A DNA stretch of 64,000 bases, from positions 3,162,001 through 3,226,000 of the forward strand of contig WUJK01000003.1 of the NCBI GenBank assembly GCA_011317545.1. Direction: 5' to 3'. A program made the position numbers and the translations under genes. The notes under the pieces were generated by a model. The model was not told where the DNA came from. It ran no database searches and saw nothing but the letters and a program-made list of their open reading frames with translations. Position 1 is the first letter of the stretch. Each line of letters starts with the position of its first letter. Source of the DNA: Coniella vitis (taxonomy: Eukaryota; Ascomycota; Sordariomycetes; Diaporthales; Schizoparmaceae). Below, one piece after another: positions 12,654 through 24,420 of this stretch.

Positions 12654-15600
12654 TATCAGTATCAGAAACTGGGTGGTGCTGTTATTGTTGTTGGCGTCGG
12701 TGATGTAACTTGTTCCTGATTATAATAAAATTGCAGTTTATGCCTACGGTAGAGATAAGGATGAAAGCAAGAACCATAACAATCTCCCGCTCCCAAACGA
12801 AAAAAAAACAAGAATTAAAAGAACAACCACCAATCACGGTGATAAATAAAACCGAGAGAAGGCGCAAATATAATCTTGAAAACAGCCTCGTTCAGACAAT
12901 CCAACTTTCTTGGTATGGTTTTTTCTTTCTTCTTCTTCTTCTTCCCCTCTCCCCTCGAATGCAATACATAGAAACGGAAACATGTCAAGCAAACCAGTAC
13001 TTATTCACCGAGCCGCTTCACATGTCCAAAAATGCTGACTCACCCCCCCCCCCCCAAACCATTTCCCCCCTTTGCCAATGGAACCGGGCCTTACCTACAG
13101 CCATCCGGAGAAAGCAATCGATATTGATTTGTGCGAAATCTCTCTTCTCTTCACTCCAATTCTCAAAACTATTATAGTGTAAAAAGCTCTTGTCCTATGT
13201 GCAATGCATAGAACACTTTCGGCTTTTCCCATCAAATCGAGAAAGAGAAAGAGTGAGACTCTGAGATAGAGAGAGAGAGAGAATGGTGAAATTCCTATTG
13301 CATTAGTTGCTATCACAGGGACAAGAAACAAAAAAAAAAAAACAGAAAAACCTATGCATTTCAATAACATCTGCAAGAAGAATACAGTACTATGACAAAC
13401 AATACTTTCTACCTACTTACACTGGATCCCAATCCAGCGAGGCAATCTCTATACACACTAGTAGTAATAGCATCTTTTGTACTATTTCAGTGGCTGTTCT
13501 TTAGAGTGGAGCTTCAATTCTGGGGACCAATCATATACTGCACTTGGACCAGATTGGGACAATGATCAACCACCTATCATGGTGCCGTACAGCTTCGCTT
13601 TCTTTCTTTCTTTCTTTTTTTTCCCTTTGCTGAGCCATCACTCCCAGGACGGTAGAAAATGCCAATACCATTGGAGAAGGAGACTTTTGGTCTTTGCATC
13701 TGTTTGTCCTTGGATTTTGTAATTGGTCAATAGGCAATTAGGCAGGAATGCCAGCTTTCCTCGGTACGGTATCTCCTACGACGATCAGTCTCACACGCGC
13801 AATGCGGGCACATGGTCAGAAACTAGGTGGCAGGCTCCTCCTTCGCTTGCAGGGCCAGCAAACAACCATTCGGCGGCTCTAGAGAGGCCTTCTCCAGAGA
13901 AGATCAGTCAAGCCCAACCGTAAGCATACTAGTAGCGGCTTCTGATGCTGCTGATCCCACGTGACACCTGGATGTGTCTTCTATTTTTACCACACCGCGG
14001 ATGCCAAGGGCACGGCGCGTACTCACCCGAATCTTCAAACACCCGCCGATCAAACCCCGGTATGACGGCAGCCCAGCCCACGGCCCGTGGCAGAGCAAAG
14101 TCCCCGCTCTCCGGAGCAGAAAGGTCACAAAGGCCCAGCACGACAGCCTTAGCGTGGGCAAGCCGTCCCAGGATATTCGGCGGTGGAGAGTAAAGGAGAA
14201 AAAGGGCCGAAGAGGTGGAATTGGAAAGGAGAAGGAGCGTTTAGTCGGTAGTAGCAAGCTGCCTGACGCGATCCTCCACCCGGGCGCTGGCGGAACAGCG
14301 GAAATAGAGAGGACGTCCAGCAAGGGGAGAGGGTGTGGACATGGCGACATGGAGCTTGCGCGTACCGCCATGCAACAGCCCGGAGAAGCCTTGTCCAGTA
14401 GCTGCCCAGTGTCAGTCGGCAGGGCATCCAAGGGAGGGACGCTTTCTCTGCTTCTTCTTCTTCTTCATCTTCTTGACTTGCTCCTCCTCGTCCCTCGTCC
14501 ATTCTCATTGGTATGTAGTAGACACGTTCCTGTTGCCATGTGCAGCAGACTAACCGCGGAGGTGTTGAGAGGCGCAACCTCCGACTCCGGGAAGGATCGT
14601 GGAGGTCCGGGCCAACGAAGGACGACGCTGCTGGCTCCACTCTGCCGGGCAGTGCTGCGAGCGCCCCCTCGCATGCGTTGACTTGAAACACGCTTGACCG
14701 AAGTGGTGGGCCTTCCGGGGCGGCATGAGAGGTCCGCGATAGAGTGCTGGCTGCCATTGCCACACCCCCACAGGCACACACCCTACTCTGTGTTGTGAGT
14801 AGGGATGCTGGGTTGCCAGATTAGGCGGCCGCCATGGCGAAAAACTGCTCGGGCTGCTCGGGTTGGGGCTGCAGGGCTCCTGTCGAGGAGGACTGCGAGG
14901 CTGCGATGGCCAAAGGAGCAGAAGGTGGTGGGGGCGTTTGCCGATCGGCTTCCTCATGTGAACAAGCCCAGCGGGCGGTGGTTAGCCCAGCGGCCTTGTT
15001 GCTGTGCTGCAGGCTGCACACCGAACAAGGTTGCCGGGGCCCGAGTGGAGCGGAGGTGAGCAAATTCTCTGTGAAGCTTCTTGTGCGGCGTGGACAGGGG
15101 CCTCGGTCGCGCAAAGAGGAAGGGGACGTGCCAGCAACGCACAGATGGCTTACTACTACGCGCTATATGCTAGCATATACCTAGGTCCAAGTAGTATGCC
15201 ATGTATATGTATGTGTCCTTGAATGTGTCCTAGTGCCAAGGGCCCGTCGTACGGTGTACGCGACGACCATGCGCGGGTGTGCTGTATGCATGTATATGGC
15301 TTCAAGTCCACTTATATCAGAGAGAATACAGGTAATACGTAGTGTGTGGGTGGCAAAAGAAGCTCGACCGTGCCCTTGGATCTTGTTGGACCAAAACGCG
15401 CGATAAGTCTCGGCGGCCGCGTGGGCGGCTGGCATTGTTGATGGAACCCGTGCCATCGAACAGTGGATTGGCTAGCAGCAACCTGTCATGCATGCTTGTA
15501 CACAGAGTCAGCACATAGTACATGGTAAGGAGTGAATTCTTGACGTGTTGGGGGCTGTTGGTGGGATCACGGCATGTTCGAGGTCAGTATTGGCTTCTGG

Positions 15601-17506
15601 CTATACTTCAATGTACTATGTATCCGCGTGTCCGCACCACCTGGCCCAGCCGGTCAGGACACGAGCGAAGCAAGAACTTGCACAACTTGCACCGTGACGC
15701 AGCTGGCGCTCAACAATCGTAAGGGGGCGGGCAGCTGGCAGCTGGCAGTCGGCAGTTGGCAGTGAATGATGCAGCTTGGCATTGGCATCTGTGAGCGCTG
15801 CATGCTCAGATCTTGGTTCGCCAGCTGCCAGGGATCAGATATCCCGTCTATACATAGTAGCGCAGAGCCGCCTCCACTCGCGATATGCTGGTGGGTACAT
15901 AGTAAAAGGTGGTGCTGTTGCCGCTGTCGTTGTTGCTGTGTACGAGTCATACGAACAAAGCGTGGAGAGAGGAGCAGCCATCATTGGATATCGCTGTTCG
16001 TCGTTTGCATGGCCTGCTTGGTGGATAGCCTGAATCTTATTGTGCGAGTGCGGTGCCCGGAAAAGCTGCAATAAAATTAGTACTGATACATGATAGTAAT
16101 GAAGAAAACGACCTCAGCGTCATGGCATCCAAACAAGCTGGGTCCAGGACCGCGTTCGTGTTCGAACGGGGCAAACAGGCCTTTGGGTGACGTTGGGTCG
16201 TAGAGCTTCCCACTGCCGCGTCAAAGCTGATTGGCCGCAGCGGACTGCTCTTTTTCCTCGTGCTGATGACGTAAAGCGGCGCCAGCTGGGGGCAAGCAAT
16301 GACGTAGCTGCTGCAGCCAACCCTGGGCGGCTGGTGGGCTGGCTGGGCCCACCTGCACCAATGCGGATGACAAGATTGGAGGGGGACTGCTCGCCATCCC
16401 TGGCCTTTACTGTGGCATGTGCGCTTTGATAGTACTATGTATATACTATAGTACACACCTAAGCAAAGAGGGCAGTATCGCGTCGTAGCACTGTTGCATC
16501 TTGAACCTACGCCGCCAACACCCTTGTGCGACTGGCTGCACTGCAACATGCATAGTCTCTGCATGCCCAATGCGTGCTGCAAGGCTGCGTTCCCCGCTGC
16601 GCCGAAAGCCAAGGAGGGGCCGAGCTAGCCAAAAGGCTCGCGTTCCCGTCGGCAAATCGCTGCAGTCTTTGGCACTGTTCAATATGGAGCCGCACACCTG
16701 TCACGAGCGCGGGGATCGTCAGGGTCCTACTGATAAGCATCCGAGCATATTGGCGAGGGGGACACGGCCAAAACAATCCCCAGACACTGTGAAGCTGAGT
16801 GCTGGTGCACGACGAATGGCAAGCTGTCGTAGCATCCTGGTACCATGACACGGGTCGCGTGAGAGAAAAAAGGGATAAACGCTTACACTGCTACATAGTA
16901 CCAACAGCATCTCCGCGACTGGAGGTCCAAGACTGCCCAAATGGCTCGAGTCGAAGGTGCGCCGCAGCCTCTGAATAGCTACTTCTACACTACAGGTCTT
17001 TCGCAGGAGGGAGTAGGATGCGAGCTTCCCGGTCTCATTTCTAGATTCTCTGCGTGTCTGCGTCTCTACTGCCAGGAAAGGAAACCCCCCAAAAAAGAAA
17101 AGTGTGGTTCTGGCATCGATGGGCGTGAACGGAACAAAACGAGGTGTCGTTGAATTAACCCTCGCTGCGTGGTGACGTCAGTGGCGGCGGCATTGTTCAT
17201 TTGTTTCCGATGGGAATGTGGACCCGTTCTCCCTCGAACAAAATTTTCATCCAGCAGGTCCAACGGCTGCTGCATGCCCCCCCCCCAGCGCATGTGTGCA
17301 GACCCGGCCCTGCTCCATCTGAACAGTACCAGTACATGCAGCTTGTACCCAAGTCATCCAGGCAGCCGGCAGGCCGCACCGACCCCCCAAGACAGCCTCA
17401 ATCTGATTGGCTATACGGGCTTCTTGGATGGGTCTACCGCTGCAGACCACAGCTCTTGGATTATTTACTACCATAGTATGTTCCAGTCCCGCTTGTTGCT
17501 ATCTAC

Positions 17507-17522
17507 TACTATGTACATAGTA
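17507..17522. repeat. Perfect 16-bp palindrome TACTATGTACATAGTA
   Basis: This is two head-to-head copies of the dispersed motif ACATAGTA. The sequence equals its own reverse complement over 16 bases. Near-palindromic pairs of the same motif occur at 1185-1201 and 3228-3243. Confidence 0.8.
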
Positions 17523-17754
17523 TGTAGAGCCCAGGAACCTGTTCAAACCTTGCCCAAACTTTATTGGGAACAATTGGGCACCTGGGCACCAATAGTCCAC
17601 AGCGCAACACTTGCGGGAGAGTGCTAAGTACTTGGATAGCAATGCAAAACTCGCAAAATCTCAGGACGCTCCCGCCAAGTGTCAGGGTCCGTTCTGCGAC
17701 AACGCCCTTCTTAGCGATGGAGCGCACTACATAGGACGGCCCTGTCATGCGATG

Positions 17755-17780
17755 CGATGCCATGCCATGCCATGCCATGC
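17755..17780. repeat. (CATGC)n short tandem repeat
   Basis: Repeats of GCGATGC/CATGC pentamers stand in tandem in intergenic DNA. No gene is attached. Confidence 0.8.
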
Positions 17781-19710
17781 CAGCAGCCAGCCCAGCTAGT
17801 ACTTTAGGGGATGCTTGGGGTTTGTTTGGAGGGGGGAGGGGTGTGGGCTCTGCACATGCCATTTTCACTAGTGACATGGACAATTGGCAGCACATTGCCA
17901 TCCTTGTGCGGAAGCCCATGGTCCCTGGAATCCGGCTGCGGTGCCCTGCCAGCGCCCTGTAATGAACCCATGCTGCTGCCTTCCATCCTTCAAATTTACG
18001 ATGAATACTATCACAGGATGCTCGCACCGCAGTACTCTGTCGTGCTCATCTTTCTCCCTTCCTGGTTTGCGGCAGACCCATTTCTTCGCTATGCCTCATT
18101 CGCATCATATATAGTACTTGGACCCTCCACCTTTTGTACCTTCCTTTTTTTCGCATAGAACGTTATCTCGCTTGGTTCAGGATAATTGGCTGCAGTACAT
18201 GCAGTACAGCCCTCTTACTAAGCTTTGCTGCTCCCAGTTGGTTGCGGGTACGGCAGTCACGTCTCACCCACACAAACATTGTCTACATTGGCGTACAGTG
18301 TCTGGTTTGAAAAGGGCACAGTACGCGTGGATGTGCACTCAAAGCGCAAGACTTGGTTAGAGAGCGCCCCCCTGTCACTCTGCTTCCTCTTCAACCTACC
18401 CTGACCTTGTCGTCCTTACCACCCGGCCAAGTACTAGGTATCCCTTACTCGGCGCTTTTTGCTTTCTCAAGCGGCAAAACAACATTGCGCAATGCCGTCC
18501 ATCTTTCGTTTTATCCTGTCAGAAAGCTCCGTCCTGTCGTCCGCGCCCCACATGTGCAAAGCAGACAGGAGGGCAACACAGAAGCCCCCTCTCGCTGCAA
18601 CAAAAGTCCTCGACACACAAACGCACGCGTGCGTACACACCGCCTTTCCGGCAGCAGAGGCCGCTGTTTGAAGCGTGGCACTATGTACACATGGTGCTGC
18701 TGCTGCTGTTGTGCTCTGAGCATGTACCTACTCTCAGTACATGGTTCTTGCATGGCGGGCGCACAAGAACGCCCTTTTATCCCCCGATGCTCCACAACCG
18801 TTGATGAAGGGCGATCGCCCATTTCCCATAGTCAAGGAAGGGGGGAACGAAAAAAGCATATCCCTCTGTGGTATGCTGCTCGTTCTCTCTCTCTCTCTCT
18901 CACACACTCTCTCTTTTTAGACGAGACGAAACGAGACAGGACAAAAGAACGTTGCTGGGGAATCGCCACACTCAAGCGCGCAACCTGCAATCCCTACTTA
19001 GAAGTACTTTCCCGCCTAGCTTTCTGAAAAGTAGCTTCGCTTTTCTCACACCATGTATACCTCCCCAGTCTCCCTTTGCCTTTCCTCGGCGTGATTGCCA
19101 CACACTAGCATGTGTCAAGCATTGGCACGAGTGAATGGCCGGAAAGACCGGAAACGAAGAGGCCGGAGGAAAAGAGAGAATAAAGTATTCGTACAGCCCA
19201 ACAATCACCCCACAATTTGTGCTTTCCGGCCCAAGTGATACGATGCAACGTACTATGTAGTGCTCTCGATTCACGGGTTCCAACACTTTAAAGTAAACAT
19301 GTTGCACAGGGCTAGCCTGCTTGCTCATAGGCTCCAAAAACGTGGTACATATTGAAAAGCAGTTGCACAGCATCTTACCTTGGACATTCAGCTTCAAGGC
19401 CAAGAACCGTTTGCAGAAAATGTGATATATATAGTATGGATTGCACTTCGACGCTGCTGCCGCTGCTGGCTGCTTTCGTGGCTTTGGCTATACATGCTGT
19501 ACACTGGTTTCACAAAACAAAAAAAAAGACAAAACATTCACGTTACAAAAGCGCGGCATTGATGCCCAGTTTCCATCAGCATTGGTTTCTTTCCTTTCCC
19601 CGAAGCTGATAGTACGGGAATGAGCGACGAATGGCACAGATCGTCTGTTGTATATGTAGGCAAGGACAGAAATTTCTCTGTCAGCCCTTGTCTATATACT
19701 ATGTGTATGT

Positions 19711-19731
19711 GTATATATATATATATATATT
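19711..19731. repeat. (TA)n microsatellite
   Basis: About ten TA dinucleotides follow a TACTATGTGTA motif-like sequence. Confidence 0.85.
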
Positions 19732-21126
19732 AACAAGCACCGAGAATGCTTCTCTATGGGCTGTAATACGGGAGATCGTCGTCGAGCTTATAGATTATGT
19801 TTTGTCTTTCTTGGTTCCTTTCTGCCCCCTCTGTAGCGCGAAATAGGATAAGCATGTACCTGTTGATCGTTTTCGGCATCTGCGTATTCTGCCAAACTTC
19901 CATTTTCCTTCTTTTTATTGTGATATCCCATGTTTCGGGAGAGCGGCAGATCAGCGCTTTTTGGGTGTGTGGACACACCAACCGTCGCATGGCTCCAGGA
20001 TTCTGGGGTGTGAGAACTTTCGAAACCCTAAAAATCATAGTTCGTCGGCTTTTGTTGCGTCACGGAATATAGGATGAAATGGGAGGGAGGCATAACTGCG
20101 ATCGATATCTGTGTTTGGCTGAGTCTGGACATTTGGGAATTCCTCCCTGAATTGCTAGCAGTTGGTGCCAATGCTCTCTTGAATAATGCCAGGTTGTTCT
20201 GGCTGTTTTCTGGCGGTGATTGTTTGGTTATGTAGCAGCGTCATAACTTATACGGCAAAGCCAATGCCAAGTCTACGTCGTACCCGAATATCTTGTTGTA
20301 TCATGGTGTTGAGGGGTTGAGTGGTTGCGTGACCGAACCTGCACAGCTGTAGTAACCGTCCAGTGAAATCATGATCACTTTCTCTTTCTTTTCTTTTCCT
20401 TCCTGCCAGTTCCATTCGAAATACTATCTTTGATAGCACTTGAAATAGCGGAATAAAGACCTGTTCCTCATTCCCTTTTTTATTTATGTTTTATTCCCCG
20501 TCTTGGTCCACTTTGGAATCTCTTTCGTTTATCTGCTTCCATTCTGCCAGGCTATCAATGCAACTATGCAAGTATTTCTGACCTGCGTACTCGTATAACG
20601 ACTAATGTATACATACATACACTCCCCCCAAAAAAAAAAAAGTACCACGTGGGTGGATTGTTCGGTCATTGTCCGAAGCGATCTACTGGCTTACCTACCA
20701 GAAGGGAAATCGATGCTGCGCATAACTTACTCGAAGAACTTTTGGGACTCCACGTGCGGCGCGCATGCATGGTATGTATCTATCAATAGTACTCTGCAGG
20801 GGGAAAAAAGGAGCAGAAAGATTTTTTTAGGGGGGGGGGGGTTAAGCATAATCAAGAAACATCAAATCAAAATCTAGGGAATGGAAGGGGGGAGGCCAAG
20901 AAGGAAAAAAATGAGATCCGAGTTGAGGGGTATCTCAGATCTTCAGATCTGGCACCTGTCAACGTCGGGAAAGTTCCGGATGGGAAACCTTTTCGTTTGC
21001 GTCTGCGTAGGCATTAGATTGAGGGATGGCCATTCTTTTTGGGACCTCTTTTCTGGGCTTCTTTTTGTGGTATTCGCTTTCTGTTTCTGGTGCATTGCTT
21101 TAAGAGCGGAACATGACTACAGAGTT

Positions 21127-21162
21127 GAGTGAACTGAGTGAACTGAGTGAACTGAGTGAACT
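21127..21162. repeat. Four tandem copies of GAGTGAACT
   Basis: Four exact 9-base copies follow one another and are followed by a partial unit. The site is intergenic, about 1.4 kb left of the retrotransposon block. Confidence 0.9.
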
Positions 21163-22597
21163 GAACTGCCTCATATTGGAGGTTGTAATATTCTATATTT
21201 TTCTTTTTTTTTTTTTAAAAAAAAAAAAAATAAAAGTTAAGGAAAAGAGAAGCAGGTTTCTATAGGAATTTGCTGTATTTAAATTGCATTTACTACTGCT
21301 TTCTTGAAGAATTGGAGCGAGTATGTGCGCATCACCTTGGGTAGAGGTCCCGTTTCCAACTTAAAATGTGCCCCAGCCATCACTGAGGTCTTGACTCGGG
21401 AGATGGGCGCCGCATAGATGAGCAGCACATATAAAGCCCAAGCTTGAAAATCTGTCCATTCTTGAATAAACAATCAGCAAATAGTATTCTGGGGCTTGCA
21501 CTGAAAGATAGCTTGTATATAATAGCTGATACGGATACTGTGAAGGTATTTGAGGTACGCATAATTGAGTGATCAAGGGTTCCCAACAAGGCAATAGTGA
21601 AGACTCAACTGGAGATGGGATTGCATAGACAACTCAAAAGTCATGTCTACGCTAACCATATTCAGACTCCTTATTTCATGCATGCGACTGTCCGGTAATA
21701 TCAGGATTCATGCCTTGAAGATGCTTATTTTTAAGATTGTCACGGAGGAGGAAAAGGTTATCATGCACAGGCTGGGCAAGGTCGGGGATATACAAAGTAC
21801 GCCGGGGCTTCGTAGACTGTCCTCGTCTGTATACGGCACGCATCGAGAGCCTCAGACCCTGGTTAGGAGAATTGTCATTTCCACGTGGGTTTATATTTGC
21901 CTGGGATGCTTTTTTTCTTCTTCTTCTTCTTCTTCTTGGTTTCTATATTTGGCTATATAGTAGCTGATCAAGCCAAAAGGCCCGCTAGCTCTCGCTTTGT
22001 GCATCGGCTACTACGTTTCAAGATGCGGCTTTGTAGTTCAGACAACTTCGCTCGTCATGCTGTTGGGCTTGGAGGACATTGAAATCTTGCTGGGAACTTG
22101 CTTGCTTGGGTTCTGGCGGGAATGAGTGAGTCTATGCGCAGGGTATATCTTTTGAGTTTTATAATATCTGGTAGGCTGAATTGAGGGAGATCCAGTGATG
22201 TTCCAACGCTGGGCCATGCTTATTTAGCTGATGTATGGCCGTCAGGCACCACTGTGCCCATAGAAGGAGTGCAGGTATTCGAGCAGATATGGTCACCAGT
22301 GATCGATTGGTGATCGATCAGAGATGCGACCTTCTGGCATCAGTCCAGTGATATGGAATCCAGTGCGAGCTCTGTTTGTGCTGGTTGACACAATTCTGCT
22401 TCCCGAGTGGCAATGTTGGGTTCCAGTATTGCACACGTCTCTAAGCCTTGATACGTGGGTTGCCCTCGCGCGAAGATGATTGCTTGATCCCAGAGCAAGG
22501 TATCGAGTGAATAAAATACTCCATAAGGAGAAGTGATAGACTGAGATGGCTGTCTACATTGCCACAGAACGAGTCTATGTATTTGATTGTATGTAAT

Positions 22598-23079
22598 TGT
22601 AATGATCCTTGCCTGAATCCCTGATTCTGGAAGTACCTATAAGTTTATATATTAGCAGGAGGGGGAAATATACCTTTAAGTCTTCGTACGTTTCTATATA
22701 ATATTAAGTATTATAAGAGATTAAGAGGGATTACCCTATTACTCGAGGTAATACTTAGATTTATAACTAAAGATTATAAGGAAAACTATCTAATAGCTAG
22801 GAAATCTATTATCCTTATATCCTTTCGTTATTCCCTTATCTATAGCGAATATAGATCCTTGGATTATTAGGAGCGATAGAAGCGTTAGATTATTTAGATT
22901 ACTTAGATTATTATCGCTCTAATTGCCTTAGTTATCCTAATAATCCAACCCTAACCCTAGGTTATACTATCCTTATATATCCTTATATAAAGGATCCTAT
23001 CGGTCCGTTATAATCTCGATTCCTAGTATTATATTATATTAGCCTATTCTTATAACCTATATAGGGCTAGGTTATAATA
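22598..23079 (-). repeat. 3' LTR of the outer element
   Basis: 482 bp, pairing with 37522-37996. The first 40 bases are little mutated; the rest is RIP-altered. It contains AACCCTAACCCTAG at 22947-22960. The terminus TGTAATGATCC is adjacent to target duplication GTAAT. Confidence 0.93.
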
Positions 23080-23302
23080 TTATCTCCCTTTTATTAGTCT
23101 TTATCCCTAAAGACTATAGTTATTTCCGTAAGTATTCCTGCCTAATATTCTTACTCCGGATTATACTTTCCTAATTCGTTATATATACGGGTATCTATAA
23201 ATCTCGTTCGAAGAAAACTAAGTAATATAGCCGACTTTATCTTTCTATTAAGACTTTTGATTTTAAGACGATACCTTATTCTCTTTATACTTCTAAGGGG
23301 TA

Positions 23303-23785
23303 TATAATAATCCTTGCCTGAATTCCTGATTCTGGAAGTACCTATAAGTTATATATTAGTAAGCGGGGAAGTATTACCTTTAAGTCTCCGTACGTTTATC
23401 GAGCAATATTAAGTATTATAAGTAATTAAGAGGGATAACCCTATTATATAAAATAATACTTAGATTTATAACTAAAGATTATAAGGAAACTATCTAATAT
23501 TAAGCTATAAACTCCTATCCTTATATCCTTCTATTATTAACTATTATTCCCTAAATAATGCTTTAGACCGACGATATCGCTTATCGATTATTACGGTCTA
23601 AGTTGATAAAGTCGTAGTACGGTCCTTATAATCTACCCTTATCCTATATAACCCTAACCCTAGTTTCATTATCTAGTATAACTTTATTATATAAAAGATC
23701 CCTATCGGTCCGTTAAGGTTCCGATTTACTAGTATATAGTTATACTAGCTTATTCCTATAACCTATATAACCGTAGGTTATAATA
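23303..23785 (-). repeat. 3' LTR of the inner element
   Basis: 483 bp, pairing with 30460-30943. A purine tract on the minus strand (GAAGGGAGATAA) abuts it at 23786-23797, marking it as the 3' LTR. Its ends match the outer LTR but its middle third differs. Confidence 0.92.
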
Positions 23786-23899
23786 TTATCTCCCTTCTAT
23801 CGGTCTTTATCCTTAAAGACCTATAGTATTTCCGTAAGTAATCCTACTTAATATTTTTACTTCGGATTATACCTTCCTAATTCGTTATATCGTCGAGAA

Positions 23900-24420
23900 T
23901 TAATAAGGTTCGTTATAAGAAGACCGAATAAACTTCTTCTCTTTAGTTATCTATACTAGATTATTATTCTAAAATACCCTCCTATTCTTCTTACTAATCC
24001 CGTTAAGTTCCTTACTTAGCCTCCGAAGAGGATTCTTCTCGCTATTCGGAATATATTCGCTATAAGTAGGGAAACTATAATATATAGGGCTTAACTCCTA
24101 TATAGATATAAAAAATTACCCGTTAATATTCGTTAACTAAGGCGGCCCTTAATACTATTAAAGAGGAACTTAAATAAGCTATTACGAAAGTACGCCGATT
24201 ACGTAAGGAGTATTATATATAGGCTAATAAGATAATATATATTATTCGTCGTAGTTTAGATATAATCGAAGAGTTAGATTATATTAAAGCGGAGGAGTTA
24301 GAGAAGGAGCGTTTAGCCGCTAAGGCTATAAGGCGTCCTACGGAGTTAGCTATTCCCGAAGGCCTATTACCTAAGGGTTTTATAACTATTATATTAGAGG
24401 ATTTTAATTAATCTAGGATT
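23900..24420 (+). pseudogene. Antisense reading frame near the 3' end of the inner element
   Basis: On the plus strand, opposite to gag-pol, one frame can be followed from about 23.9 kb to 24.42 kb. Its only interruptions are TAA and TAG, the codons RIP makes from CAA and CAG. The predicted product is rich in Lys, Arg, Glu and Gln and looks like a charged coiled coil (for example ITKVRRLRKEYY, then KAEELEKERLAAKA). It resembles no family I can name. The corresponding place in the outer element has a comparable frame at 31101-31466. Boundaries are approximate. Confidence 0.45.

Larger units (their letters stand above)
9918..22597. other. 12.7 kb gene desert downstream of the flbC-like gene
   Basis: No gene can be supported. 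The stretch contains homopolymers, the microsatellites listed separately, and many copies of ACATAGTA/TACTATGT between 15.5 and 19.7 kb. The longest open frames (13974-14681 plus, 235 codons; 14149-14781 minus, 210 codons) overlap on opposite strands in a GC-rich patch and have no recognised motif. A long untranslated RNA or a heavily spliced gene cannot be excluded by eye. Confidence 0.55.

Noticed and set aside
13974..14781. Overlapping frames of 235 (plus) and 210 (minus) codons
   Set aside because: They overlap on opposite strands in a GC-rich patch, show no domain, and have no intron-exon logic.
22947..22960. Chromosome end or internal telomere
   Set aside because: Only two CCCTAA units, repeated in each LTR at the same place; it is part of the element.
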